Assembly: GCF_001612885.1 (NCBI RefSeq)
Contig: NZ_BDBH01000004.1
Coordinates: 558,001-622,000, forward strand
DNA length: 64,000 nucleotides
Direction of reading: 5' to 3'
From: Nocardia harenae NBRC 108248
Lineage (GTDB): Bacteria; Actinomycetota; Actinomycetes; Mycobacteriales; Mycobacteriaceae
Shown here: piece after piece, positions 40,527 to 49,127 of the stretch
How positions within the stretch are numbered: position 1 is the stretch's first letter
How the letters are laid out: each line of letters opens with the position of its first letter
The notes under the pieces: generated by a model
The model's input: the letters and a program-made list of their open reading frames with translations, nothing else
Databases searched by the model: none
What the model was told of the DNA's origin: nothing
Made by a program: the position numbers and the translations under genes

Positions 40527-42585
40527 GCAGCATGCGGATGACGGTCGCGTCCAGCACCAGCGCGGCGATCATGCCGTATGCGATGTACTTCATGAGCACC
40601 AGGTCGGAGAAGCCGAACGCCCCGGTCACCACGATCAGGATCGCCGCCGCCGAGGTGATCACCCCGCCGGTGTGCGCGATCCCGTAGCGAATGGCCTCGG
40701 GCGGGTCCGCGCCGGCCGCCCGCGCCTCCGCCATCCGGGACTGCAGGAACACCTCGTAGTCGGTGGAGAGCCCGAAGATCACGCAGACGATCAGCACCAG
40801 CGCCGCGAACATGAGCGGCCCCGGGGTGAAGCGCAGCAGCTCCGACCCGTGCCCCTGGACGAACATCCAGGTCAGCAGCCCGAGCGTGGAGGCGAGGCTG
40901 AGCGCGCTCATCGCCACCGCCTTCACCGCGAGCACCAGCGACCGGAACGCCACGTACATCAGCGCCAGCGACGCGCTGACCAGGATCAGCAGCAGCCACG
41001 GCAGCCCGGCCAGCAGCCCGTTGATGCTGTCGCGTTCCAGCGCGGGCACTCCGGCCACATACATCCGGACCCCGTCCGGTTGCGGGATCTCGCGCAGCGC
41101 GCGCACCACCCGGTCGGCGTCGCGGTCCTCGCGCAGCCCGGCGCTGAGCACGTTCACCCCGTCGCGGGTGGCGGCGGCGGGTTCGAAGCGGCCGGTGAGC
41201 CCGGGGACCTGGTTGGCGGCCCACCGGATGTCGGCGAGCTGCTGCGGGTCGGCGCCGACCACGACGAGCTTCACCGGCTCCAGCCGCAGTCCGGGGAAGA
41301 GCTCGTCGAAGCGTTCCTGCGCCACCCGGGCCGGGTGGTCGTGGTCGAGGTAGCGTTCGCTGAGCCCGCCGAACTCGATGTGCCGGAACGGGGAGCTGAG
41401 CAGCGCGATAGCGAGCAGCACCGGCACGATCACCAGCCACGGGCGGCGCATGGCGAACCGGGCCAGCCGGGCGAAGAACCCGGCGTCGATCTCGGCGTCG
41501 GTCCTGCCCCGGGAGAACCGCTTCCAGCCCCACAGGTCGATGCGGTGCCCGACGATGCCGAGCAGCGCGGGCAGCGCCGTCACCGAGAGCACGGCCGCGA
41601 TCAGCACCGAGGAGATGCCGCCGTAGGGCACCGAGCGCAGCACCCCGTTCGGGTAGATGAACAGCGCGCCCAGGCTGATCGCGACGATCAGCGCCGAGAA
41701 CAGCACGGTGCGCCCCGCGGTCGCCACGGTCCTGGCCACCGCGTCCTCGACCGCGCGGCCCGCGGCGAGCTCCTCCCGGAACCGGGTCACCGCGAAGAGC
41801 CCGTAGTCGATGGCGAGCCCGAGCGAGACCAGGGTGACCACCGCCCCGGCGAAGACGTTGACGTCGATGTAGCCGGTGAGCCCGCGCATCACGCCCTGTC
41901 CGGCCAGGATGGTCATGCCGCCGATCAGCACCGGCAGCAGCGCGCCGACGATGCCGCCGAAGACGAAGTACAGCAGGATCGCCACGAGTGGCAGCGCGAT
42001 CACCTCGGCGCGGCGGATATCGTCCTGCATGCCGGTGTTGATGCCCTCGACCACCGGTTGCAGCCCGGCCAGCTGCACGGTGGTGCCGCCGGGGCCGGTG
42101 CCGTCGCCGTTCGCGCCGAGCGCGGGCTTGAGCGCGAGGAAGTTCTCGATCGCCTCGGTGCCCTGCTCGCGCAGCCCCACCACGGCGAAGGCGACGGTGC
42201 GGGATTCGTCGGTGGCGGAGGCGGCGAACGGACTGTCCCAGTAGCTGTCGATCTTCGCGACCCGGTCGGCGTGCTGTTCGCGCAGTGCGGTGAGCGCGGC
42301 GGTGACCGGGCCGCGCACCGCCGGATCGTCCACGGTGCTGCCCGCGGGGGCGGTGAAGAGCAGGATCAGGTCGCTGTCGGTGTCGCGGCCGAAGGTGTCG
42401 TCGGCGATCTTCGACCCGGCCACCGATTCGCTGCTCTCGTCGAACCAGCCCTCCTGGGTCAGGTGGTCGCCGAGGTCGCGGCCGTACCAGCCGGTGACGA
42501 GCACCGCGAACACACACAGCGCGAGCACCACGACGCGGTGCCGGTGGACGAACCTGCCCCAGCGCAGGGAGCCGGAGTGCAGCAC
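40489..42585 (-). CDS. MMPL family RND transporter
   Basis: 698 residues from the ATG at 42585. An N-terminal membrane helix (VVVLALCVFAVLVTGWYGRD) is followed by a periplasmic loop and blocks of five membrane helices in each half, with VTLVSLGLAIDYGLFAVTRF and VLIVCVIFGLSTDYEVFLQS containing the paired Asp-Tyr residues used for proton coupling. This is the MmpL/YdfJ architecture; relatives export lipids or drugs. The gene starts 7 bases after an MTB12-like lipoprotein gene, probably its operon partner and possibly an MmpS-like accessory. The cargo is unknown. Confidence 0.9.
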   Translation of the reverse strand: MLHSGSLRWGRFVHRHRVVVLALCVFAVLVTGWYGRDLGDHLTQEGWFDESSESVAGSKIADDTFGRDTDSDLILLFTAPAGSTVDDPAVRGPVTAALTALREQHADRVAKIDSYWDSPFAASATDESRTVAFAVVGLREQGTEAIENFLALKPALGANGDGTGPGGTTVQLAGLQPVVEGINTGMQDDIRRAEVIALPLVAILLYFVFGGIVGALLPVLIGGMTILAGQGVMRGLTGYIDVNVFAGAVVTLVSLGLAIDYGLFAVTRFREELAAGRAVEDAVARTVATAGRTVLFSALIVAISLGALFIYPNGVLRSVPYGGISSVLIAAVLSVTALPALLGIVGHRIDLWGWKRFSRGRTDAEIDAGFFARLARFAMRRPWLVIVPVLLAIALLSSPFRHIEFGGLSERYLDHDHPARVAQERFDELFPGLRLEPVKLVVVGADPQQLADIRWAANQVPGLTGRFEPAAATRDGVNVLSAGLREDRDADRVVRALREIPQPDGVRMYVAGVPALERDSINGLLAGLPWLLLILVSASLALMYVAFRSLVLAVKAVAMSALSLASTLGLLTWMFVQGHGSELLRFTPGPLMFAALVLIVCVIFGLSTDYEVFLQSRMAEARAAGADPPEAIRYGIAHTGGVITSAAAILIVVTGAFGFSDLVLMKYIAYGMIAALVLDATVIRMLLTPAVLKLVWRR

Positions 42586-42592
42586 GCGCGCC

Positions 42593-43138
42593 TCAGCCGC
42601 AGGCGGGGGTGCGGTAGTCGGCCGAGCGCAGGATCCCGCACAGGTCGGTGCGCGAGATCTTCCACTGGTCGTCCAGGTACACGAAGTGCACGACGGTGGT
42701 GCGGATATTGCTGCCCGTCCCGTCCTTGTCCAGGCGCAGGGTGGCGGTCAGGGTGCCGTCGCGGTTGTCGAAGACCGGGTCGGTGACCCCGTACACGGCG
42801 CGCGGATTGTCCTGCAGCGCCCGGTACATGTCCGGGATGGCGTCGCGGAAGGCGGCGCCGTCCTCGATCAGGTTCGTGCGCTCGGCGTCGGGCAGCGCGG
42901 GGTCGAGGGCGCTCTTGATCCTGGCGTCGAGCTCGGCCGCGGTCGGGATGTGCCGGTTCGCCACCGCCGACGAACTCGCCGCGATCGAGGAGGTGACCGC
43001 GGCGTTCGCCGAGGAGCGGGCGGCGGCCACGGCGTTCTCGTCCACCCCGTCTCCGCAGGCTGTGAGGGTGAACACGGCGGCGGCGGCCAGCGCGGTGCCG
43101 AGCGCGCGGCGGATGGGGTGCAGCGGTGTGGGAAGCAT
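42593..43138 (-). CDS. MTB12-like lipoprotein
   Basis: 181 residues from the ATG at 43138 (a GTG lies one codon earlier). A lipoprotein signal ends in FTLTAC near residue 28. The mature domain (AELDARIKSALDPALPDAER; AVYGVTDPVFDNRDGTLTAT; VVHFVYLDDQWKISRTDLCG) resembles the low-molecular-weight antigen MTB12/CFP-2 family of the Mycobacteriales, exported proteins of unknown role. Two Cys near the C-terminus (LCGIL and PACG) could form a disulfide. It lies between a small hypothetical gene and the MMPL transporter and may assist transport. Confidence 0.82.
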   Translation of the reverse strand: MLPTPLHPIRRALGTALAAAAVFTLTACGDGVDENAVAAARSSANAAVTSSIAASSSAVANRHIPTAAELDARIKSALDPALPDAERTNLIEDGAAFRDAIPDMYRALQDNPRAVYGVTDPVFDNRDGTLTATLRLDKDGTGSNIRTTVVHFVYLDDQWKISRTDLCGILRSADYRTPACG

Positions 43139-43162
43139 CACCTACAGGGATACCGTATGCGG

Positions 43163-43519
43163 TCAGCGGCCGTCGATGACGGCCCCCAGCCGTCCCAGAA
43201 GGGCGCGCACGATCGTCGGCTCCCCCGCCGCCGTGCCCCGGGCCGGGACGGCGGTGGGCAGCAGGTCGCGCACCAGCGCGGTGACGCTGCGCGGGTCGTC
43301 GAGGTCGATGTCGGTGACCGGGGTGTCGGCGACCGCGACCACGTCCTCGGGGCCGGGAACCTCCAGGTCGGCGTCGTGCCGGTATATTTCCACGAAGAGA
43401 GTGGACCGGACGGTCCGGAACGCGAAGGGGTGCCCATCGGCGGTGCTGCCGAAGCCGTGCGCGTACGGGCCGACGGTGAGGTCGTCGACGGCGAAGCCGG
43501 ATGATCGGTCGGGCGGCAA
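43163..43519 (-). CDS. Hypothetical protein upstream of the MTB12/MMPL genes
   Basis: 118 residues from a TTG start at 43519, supported by AGGGAGA six bases upstream; no ATG or GTG fits better. It has no signal peptide or membrane helix. Segments such as FAVDDLTVGPYAHGFGSTAD, FRTVRSTLFVEIYRHDADLE and DPRSVTALVRDLLPTAVPAR suggest a mixed alpha/beta fold; I recognise no family. It ends 24 bases before the MTB12-like gene and is likely first in that three-gene operon. The ~220-base gap to the divergent LppL-like gene holds both promoters. Confidence 0.65.
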   Translation of the reverse strand: MPPDRSSGFAVDDLTVGPYAHGFGSTADGHPFAFRTVRSTLFVEIYRHDADLEVPGPEDVVAVADTPVTDIDLDDPRSVTALVRDLLPTAVPARGTAAGEPTIVRALLGRLGAVIDGR

Positions 43520-43745
43520 CCGGGTCTCCCTGGGTCGGTGGTGGTCACCTTCACGGTAACCCCGGGGCGAACGGCCGAAACACCGTCGCGGCCGGGCGGG
43601 GTTTCATCCGGCGCAGCGATGTTGCGTCATCATGGGTCGATGCGGTCTGCTCGTATGTCGGCCCCGGCGGGGCGGGCGTTTCGCCCCGGGCCGTGATCGG
43701 GCCGGGGCGGTGTCGCGGGTGAGCGGTGGAAAGGGAGTGCGGCGG

Positions 43746-44756
43746 ATGCGTCCGGTTGGTTCACTGGCGGCGGGGCTGGTGGCGCTGGCATTGCTCACCG
43801 GCTGCTCCGCGGACGGCTCCGGCCCCGACGTCCCCACCAGGGCACCCGCCACCCCCGCCGCCGCGCCTGCCCCCGCCGTCCCGCCCGCCGGGCGCACCGC
43901 GCTCCCCGGGGCCACCTACCCGCTGCTCGCCGCCGACCCGGGCAGCGGGCTGCTCGCCGCCGCCGCGGGCACCCGGCTCGACGTGCTCGACCCCGGCGCC
44001 GAGCCGGTCGCCGTCGCCCGCACCCTCACCCTGCCCGGTGCCGCCGCCGCGCTCGTCCCCGGACGGCCCGGCGAGGTACTCGCCGCCGTGCCGGGCGCCG
44101 TCGTGCGGGTCGCGCTCGGCACCGGTGCGAGCAGCGAGGTCCGGGTCGACGGCGACGTGCGCAGCGTGGCGCCCGGCCCGGAGGACACCCTCGTCGTCGG
44201 CACCGGCGACGGCGCGATCCGCACCATCGGTCCCGACGGCGCCGTCCGCGCCACCGCGGACGGGCTGGTCTCGGCCGACGCGCTCGCCGTCGTCGGCGGG
44301 CAGATCACCGTGCTCGATCGCCGCCAGAGCATGATCGCCGAACTCGACACCGGCGCCGACCGGCTCGGGCTCGGGCTGCGCGCCGGCGACGGCGCGACCA
44401 CCCTGCTCGCCGACCCGCTCGGCCGGGTCCTCGTCACCGACACCGACCACGGAGAACTGCTGGTCTACACCACCGCGCCGCTCGTGCTGCGGCAGCGGTT
44501 CCCGGTAGGCTCCTCGCCCTACGCACTCGCCTACGACGCCATGTCGGACACCGTCTGGGTGTCGTGCACGCAGAGCAACGAGGTCGTCGGGTTCGACCTC
44601 GGCACCGGGATACCGGTGGAAGTGGACCGTCGTCCGACGGTCCGGCAGCCGGACGCGCTCGCCGTCGACGCGCGCACCGGCGACCTGTTCGTGGCATCGG
44701 CCGCCGGCGACGGCGTCCAGCGGATCGCCGCGACGGATCGGAAGAGAGGTCAGTGA
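43746..44756 (+). CDS. lppL: LppL-like lipoprotein with beta-propeller
   Basis: 336 residues from the ATG at 43746 (AAAGGGAG upstream). The lipobox is LLTGC near residue 19. After a Pro/Ala linker, the mature part shows repeated strands expected of a six- or seven-bladed propeller ([60 protein letters not shown]). Order (lipoprotein, small gene, pyrD) and sequence recall mycobacterial LppL (Rv2138), which precedes pyrD. Function is unknown; the propeller suggests binding rather than catalysis. It is directly followed by the DUF5703 gene. Confidence 0.8.
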   Translation: MRPVGSLAAGLVALALLTGCSADGSGPDVPTRAPATPAAAPAPAVPPAGRTALPGATYPLLAADPGSGLLAAAAGTRLDVLDPGAEPVAVARTLTLPGAAAALVPGRPGEVLAAVPGAVVRVALGTGASSEVRVDGDVRSVAPGPEDTLVVGTGDGAIRTIGPDGAVRATADGLVSADALAVVGGQITVLDRRQSMIAELDTGADRLGLGLRAGDGATTLLADPLGRVLVTDTDHGELLVYTTAPLVLRQRFPVGSSPYALAYDAMSDTVWVSCTQSNEVVGFDLGTGIPVEVDRRPTVRQPDALAVDARTGDLFVASAAGDGVQRIAATDRKRGQ

Positions 44757-45010
44757 TGGCGCCGAAGCATCGGAGTTCGCGAACCGCGCTCCCCGCGGGC
44801 TGGGAGACCAGCGGCGACGACTACGAGTACGTGCCACTGCGGCTGCCACCCGAGGTCACCCGGGTCACCGCGTCCATGCGCCTCGCCATCCAGGCCGAGT
44901 ACGGCGGCTGGGAGCTGTCCCGGGTCCGCGCCTACACCGACGGCAGCCGCCGCGTGCTGCTGCGCAGGCGACGCAACGCCGCGCTACCCGAATCCGAACC
45001 GGGGATCTGA
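44756..45010 (+). CDS. DUF5703 family protein
   Basis: 84 residues from the ATG at 44756, one base overlapping the previous stop, with AGAGAGG upstream. [20 protein letters not shown] and [20 protein letters not shown], then an Arg-rich VLLRRRRN, are typical of DUF5703, a small actinobacterial family next to pyrD. It is basic at the C-terminus and lacks membrane segments. Its stop overlaps the pyrD start (TGATG), so translation is coupled. Role unknown. Confidence 0.82.
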   Translation: MAPKHRSSRTALPAGWETSGDDYEYVPLRLPPEVTRVTASMRLAIQAEYGGWELSRVRAYTDGSRRVLLRRRRNAALPESEPGI

Positions 45011-46089
45011 TGTACGGCCTGCTGCTGCGCCTGATGTTCCTGCTTCCGCCGGAGCGGGCCCACCACACCGCCTTCGCCCTCATGCGCTGGGCCGCCCGGG
45101 TCCCGCCCCTGCGCGCGGCCCTGGCGAAGGTGCTCGCCGGGCCCGACCCGATCCTGCGCAGCACCGTCTTCGGCGTGGACTTCCCGGCCCCGCTCGGCCT
45201 CGCCGCGGGCTTCGACAAGAACGCCGACGGCGTGCACGCCTGGGCCCCGCTCGGCTTCGGCTTCGCCGAGATCGGCACCGTCACCGCGCACGCCCAGCCC
45301 GGCAACCCCGCCCCCCGGCTGTTCCGGCTGCCCGCCGACCGCGCCCTCGTCAACCGCATGGGCTTCAACAACGAGGGCGCCGCCGCGGCGGCGGTGCGGC
45401 TGCGCACCCGCCGCCCCGGCGGCGTCCCCATCGGCGCCAATATCGGCAAGACCAAAGCCACCCCCGCCGACGAGGCCGCCACCGACTACGCCACCAGCGC
45501 CGCCCTGCTCGGCCCGCACGCCGACTTCGTCGTCGTCAACGTCAGCTCCCCCAACACCCCCGGCCTGCGCGATCTGCAAGCCGTCGAGGCCCTGCGCCCG
45601 CTGCTGCGCGCCGTGCTCGACGAGGTCACCGTCCCGGTGCTGGTCAAGATCGCGCCCGACCTCTCCGACGACGACATCGACGCCGTCGCCGACCTCGCCC
45701 TCGAACTCGGGCTGGCGGGGATCGTGGCCACCAATACGACCATCAAGCGCGACGGGTTGCGGACGCCGGTCGCCGAGGTCGAGGCGTGCGGGGCCGGTGG
45801 GCTCTCCGGGCCGCCCGTCGCCGACCGGTCGCTCGAGGTGCTGCGCCGGCTGCACCGCCGGGTCGGCGGCCGGCTGGTACTGGTCTCGGTCGGCGGGATC
45901 GAGACCGTGGATCAGGCGTGGGAGCGGATTCTCGCCGGGGCGAGCCTGTTGCAGGGGTACACCGGGTTCATCTACGGGGGGCCGTTCTGGGCGCGGCGCA
46001 TCCACCGCGGGATCGCCGCGCGGTTGCGTGCCGGTGGATATCGGGAACTGGCCGAGGCCGTCGGCGCGAAGCACCTCGACCCGGCCTGA
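45010..46089 (+). CDS. pyrD: Quinone-dependent dihydroorotate dehydrogenase (class 2)
   Basis: 359 residues. It oxidises dihydroorotate to orotate in pyrimidine synthesis, using FMN and membrane quinone. The N-terminal helices ([20 protein letters not shown]) provide the membrane-associated quinone site typical of class 2. FMN and active-site motifs are present: [47 protein letters not shown] with the catalytic Ser, [11 protein letters not shown] and [20 protein letters not shown]. It is third in the LppL - DUF5703 - pyrD run and ends directly at the stop codon of the converging hypothetical gene. Confidence 0.95.
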   Translation: MYGLLLRLMFLLPPERAHHTAFALMRWAARVPPLRAALAKVLAGPDPILRSTVFGVDFPAPLGLAAGFDKNADGVHAWAPLGFGFAEIGTVTAHAQPGNPAPRLFRLPADRALVNRMGFNNEGAAAAAVRLRTRRPGGVPIGANIGKTKATPADEAATDYATSAALLGPHADFVVVNVSSPNTPGLRDLQAVEALRPLLRAVLDEVTVPVLVKIAPDLSDDDIDAVADLALELGLAGIVATNTTIKRDGLRTPVAEVEACGAGGLSGPPVADRSLEVLRRLHRRVGGRLVLVSVGGIETVDQAWERILAGASLLQGYTGFIYGGPFWARRIHRGIAARLRAGGYRELAEAVGAKHLDPA

Positions 46090-46542
46090 TCACGGGAACA
46101 CCACCGGCGGCTCGGTGTGCGGCCTGCACCGGTCGGTGAAGTACTCCAGCCCGTGGCTCGGGCCGTGCGCCCGCGGGCGCCGCGGAATCCCGGTATCGCC
46201 ACCCCGCGCCCCCTCGGCAGGTTCACCCGGCGCGATCTCCACCACGCCGTGCACCGCCCGCGCCGCCATCGCCTTGGCCAGCAGCAGCACCGCCTGGGCG
46301 AATACCAGTCCGACGCGGTGCGCCCGCTCCTGCATCAGCGCGAACGCCATCGGATCATCGACCAGCGCCGGGTCCGACACCAGCTCGTCCAATTCCATTC
46401 CCGCCCGCGCCTGATCCGCGGTGAGCGGACGATCCCGCCACCAGCTCAGCCGCCACGGCTTCCGGCCCCCGAAATCCACCCGGAACGCGTACTCCGGGGA
46501 GACATCACTCGTCATCCGCGAGTCGGTGATGTGGATTGGCAT
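46090..46542 (-). CDS. Hypothetical protein
   Basis: 150 residues from the ATG at 46542; GGAGG lies a few bases upstream. AFRVDFGGRKPWRLSWWRDR, LTADQARAGMELDELVSDPA and MQERAHRVGLVFAQAVLLLA suggest a small alpha/beta domain with one amphipathic helix; the last 40 residues are Pro/Arg-rich. I recognise no family. It converges on pyrD with stop codons side by side and no spacer. Its promoter must lie in the A/T-richer 46543-46660 stretch shared with the PfkB-like gene. Confidence 0.65.
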   Translation of the reverse strand: MPIHITDSRMTSDVSPEYAFRVDFGGRKPWRLSWWRDRPLTADQARAGMELDELVSDPALVDDPMAFALMQERAHRVGLVFAQAVLLLAKAMAARAVHGVVEIAPGEPAEGARGGDTGIPRRPRAHGPSHGLEYFTDRCRPHTEPPVVFP

Positions 46543-46673
46543 GATCCCTCCTCACCGGCCCCTCGGGCCTCTTCCCCGACGGGAGGAGCCGATTTCAGTG
46601 TGACAGTTGCCGCTGAAAGCGGTCAATTGCCATCGAGTCATGGGAATTGACATGTGAACATTGGGGTAAACCT

Positions 46674-46772
46674 GATGTCAGGGCGGGTGGACGACCAGCA
46701 ATCCCGCTGTGCGGGGGGATATTCCGGCGAGTATGCCAATCTGCGACCTATCAGATGTCATCGGGCGGACGC
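46674..46772. promoter_or_regulatory. Repeat-bearing promoter region of the PfkB-like gene
   Basis: Two imperfect direct repeats begin GATGTCA and continue into GGGCGG and GACG (46674-46692 and 46754-46772, 80 bases apart); a TTGACAT at 46647 gives a third, inverted, TGACAT element. A TAGTTT box (~46792) is a candidate -10, and GGGAGG precedes the GTG start. The 46543-46821 gap is clearly lower in G/C than its surroundings. This looks like a regulated promoter, with the factor unknown. Confidence 0.45.
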
Positions 46773-46821
46773 ACTCTGGCAAATGGCGCGGTAGTTTGGA
46801 GCGGTAGCGGGAGGTGAGGCC

Positions 46822-48324
46822 GTGAGCGGGCCGCTGGACGGGCAGGTCATCGCTGTCCGGCAAATTCTGACCCGGCTCGGGAAGCGGTCGGGGCTCAGTG
46901 CCGAGCGGGTGCGTACCACCGAAATCGATGTCTCGCCCCTGCTGGAATTGCCCGCTATTCGCGCACGCGCGCGCCGCACGAGAGTGGACTCCGCCGAAGC
47001 GGTGCTGCCGGTCGTTCGCGAAGTGGCGCAACAACTCCCACCCACCGACCGGCTCGTCGTCGACGCCGCGCTGGCGCTCGGGCTGATCGCCGACGCCGAG
47101 GTGGACACCGGCCGGCTCTACGCGGGCGATCTCGGCGAGCGGCGCGAGTACCTCTCGCAGGCGTGGGCCTTGCTGCACACCGTGCTCGGCGCCGCGCCCC
47201 CGCCACCGGCCCCGAGCGTCCGCACCCTGCGATCCTCACCGGAAAGACGGGCGTTCACCGCCCTCGCCGCGGCTTTGGTCGACGACCCGGCCAGCAGCCG
47301 GAAATACTCGTCGGCGCGGGTGTCGCGGCACGCAGACGAAATCGCCGACCGATTCGGCGCCACCGGCACGGTCACGGTCCTCGGCAACGCGGTCGTCGAC
47401 CACCTCTACCGCGTGGACGGGCTCCCGGTGGCAGGCGGCACGGCGAGTGGGCGCTTCGAACGACGTCTCGGTGGCAAGGGGCTCAACCGGGCGGTCGCCG
47501 CTTCGAGGCTCGGTATGAACACCAGGCTGCTCGCTGCCGTCGGCGGCGACGATGCCGGGCGCCACCTCTTGGCCCTGCTCGAACGCGAGGGCGTCGACAC
47601 CTCGATGATGAAGATCGTCCGGGACGCCGACACCGACGTGGCCGCGCTCATCGTCACCCCCGGCGGCGGCACCAGCGTGATCAGCCCCATGGGCCATCAG
47701 ATCCAGTTCACCGAGCAGGACCTGCTCGACCCCGAGGTGGCCGCGACGCTGGTCAGCTCCGACGTGGTGATCATGACCCTCGAATCACCGCTGCCCGTCG
47801 TGGAGCAGGCGCTGTCGATCCTGCGGGAAGCCCCGCGGCCCCCCACGCGGGTGCTACAGGCCGCTCCGCCGCACGAGCAGCCCGCCTCGCTCTACCAGTT
47901 CCTCGACGGGATCGAGTACGTCGTCGGGAGCACCTGGCAGCTCAGCCGCCTGGTCTCCGCCACCCCGTACACCCCCGAGCAGGCATTGCGCGTGTTCGAC
48001 GACGAGACCGCGCCCAAGCTGCTCGCCCTCGGAGTCGGCACCGTCTGCGCGATCGAGGGCTTCAGCTGCCAGCTGCGCGGCAAGCACGGCACGGTAGACA
48101 TTCCCCGGCCCCGGCTCGCCGCGATGGACGACGCACCCGGCGCGCACGCCGCTTTCTGCGGCGCGCTCGCGCACCAGTGGGTGCATACCGGCGGCGAGCC
48201 CGACTTCCACTGGATCTGTGGCGCGATGGCCGCCACGCAGTCCTTCGCGGGTGACGTCCCCGAGGCCATGCCGAGCCAGGAGGCGATTGATCGGATCGCC
48301 GACCCGCCGGGCGGCCACCCATGA
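46822..48324 (+). CDS. PfkB-fold protein with N-terminal actinobacterial domain; catalytic Asp missing
   Basis: 500 residues from a GTG with GGGAGG upstream. Residues 1-~150 form an Arg-rich helical domain (RQILTRLGKRSGLSAERVRT; LLELPAIRARARRT; LPPTDRLVVDAALALGLIAD), which I do not recognise by name. Residues ~170-500 are ribokinase/PfkB-like: VTVLGNAVVDHLYRVDGLPV, the sugar-site GGKGLNRAVAASRLG (~217) and a closing MDDAPGAHAAFCGALAHQWV. In active PfkB kinases this last motif reads DTxGAGD; here His442 replaces the catalytic Asp and the GAGD anion hole is lost. It may sense a nucleoside or sugar rather than phosphorylate it. A GTP cyclohydrolase II gene follows after 49 bases. Confidence 0.85.
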   Translation: MSGPLDGQVIAVRQILTRLGKRSGLSAERVRTTEIDVSPLLELPAIRARARRTRVDSAEAVLPVVREVAQQLPPTDRLVVDAALALGLIADAEVDTGRLYAGDLGERREYLSQAWALLHTVLGAAPPPPAPSVRTLRSSPERRAFTALAAALVDDPASSRKYSSARVSRHADEIADRFGATGTVTVLGNAVVDHLYRVDGLPVAGGTASGRFERRLGGKGLNRAVAASRLGMNTRLLAAVGGDDAGRHLLALLEREGVDTSMMKIVRDADTDVAALIVTPGGGTSVISPMGHQIQFTEQDLLDPEVAATLVSSDVVIMTLESPLPVVEQALSILREAPRPPTRVLQAAPPHEQPASLYQFLDGIEYVVGSTWQLSRLVSATPYTPEQALRVFDDETAPKLLALGVGTVCAIEGFSCQLRGKHGTVDIPRPRLAAMDDAPGAHAAFCGALAHQWVHTGGEPDFHWICGAMAATQSFAGDVPEAMPSQEAIDRIADPPGGHP

Positions 48325-48373
48325 TGTACGTTTGCCCCGCCATGCACGATCCCAGACCGCTTCGGAGGAAGCA

Positions 48374-48973
48374 TTGACATCGACCGCGTGTGATCGGCCC
48401 GAGGCCGCACATCGGAGCCCGCGCAAGGGGAGCGAGCTGAACGTCCAGGTCATAGAACTATCGGACGCCATCAACGGGGGCCATCTCCTGATCTTCGGCA
48501 ACGCCACCAACGGCTGCCTCGTCCGGCTGCACTCCCGCTGCCTGTACGGCGAGGTGCTCGGCTTCCAGGACTGCGACTGCGGGCCGGAACTCGAGGCCGC
48601 CATGGACCTCATCCAGGCCGAGGGGGCCGGGGTGCTCGTCTATCTGGAACAGGAAGGCCGGGGGGCCGGGCTGTCGATGAAGGCACGCGGGCTGGGGCTG
48701 GGCCAGCGCGACGGGCTCGACACCTTCGAGAGTTATCACCGCCTGGGGCTCAACGAGGACCTGCGGGACTACAAAGCCGCCGCGAACGCGCTCGCGGCGC
48801 TGGGGCTGGACCGGGTCCGGCTGATGACGAACAATCCGGACAAGGTCGCCGCGCTGCGGGAAGCCGATATCGAGGTCGATGTCGTTCCGCTGCACACCGA
48901 GCCGCAATCGGAGGAGGCCCGCCGGTACCTCGCGGCCAAGCGGATCAGGCGCGGACACCTGCTCCCCGAGTAG
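48374..48973 (+). CDS. Stand-alone GTP cyclohydrolase II (RibA-like)
   Basis: 199 residues from the TTG at 48374, supported by GGAGGAA five bases upstream. It resembles RibA, which opens GTP to a diaminopyrimidine with release of formate and pyrophosphate. Zinc ligands Cys56, Cys67 and Cys69 (HSRCLYGEVLGFQDCDCGPE), the GTP-site EQEGRGAGL, the DTFESYHRLGLNEDLRDY loop and LDRVRLMTNNPDKVAAL are kept, so it should be active. The DHBP synthase domain of bifunctional RibBA is absent and no other rib gene is near. It is therefore probably a paralogue serving specialised metabolism or signalling with the PfkB-like protein before it. Confidence 0.85.
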   Translation: MTSTACDRPEAAHRSPRKGSELNVQVIELSDAINGGHLLIFGNATNGCLVRLHSRCLYGEVLGFQDCDCGPELEAAMDLIQAEGAGVLVYLEQEGRGAGLSMKARGLGLGQRDGLDTFESYHRLGLNEDLRDYKAAANALAALGLDRVRLMTNNPDKVAALREADIEVDVVPLHTEPQSEEARRYLAAKRIRRGHLLPE

Positions 48974-49127
48974 AAACCCGAATCCGGGCGACCCGGACCC
49001 CCTCCCCGCTACGATCGACGTGACCCACACCACTCCCGCGCACCCTGAACCCTGACACGGTGACATAAGATCAACCCCAGTCTGTCAGGGGCTGCGTGTG
49101 GCCACGCTCGACGATCGGGACAACGAC

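Noticed and set aside
48374..48973. Housekeeping riboflavin gene ribA
   Set aside because: No ribB, ribD, ribE or ribH gene is adjacent and the context is a PfkB-like protein, so a paralogue with another role is more likely; the symbol was left out.
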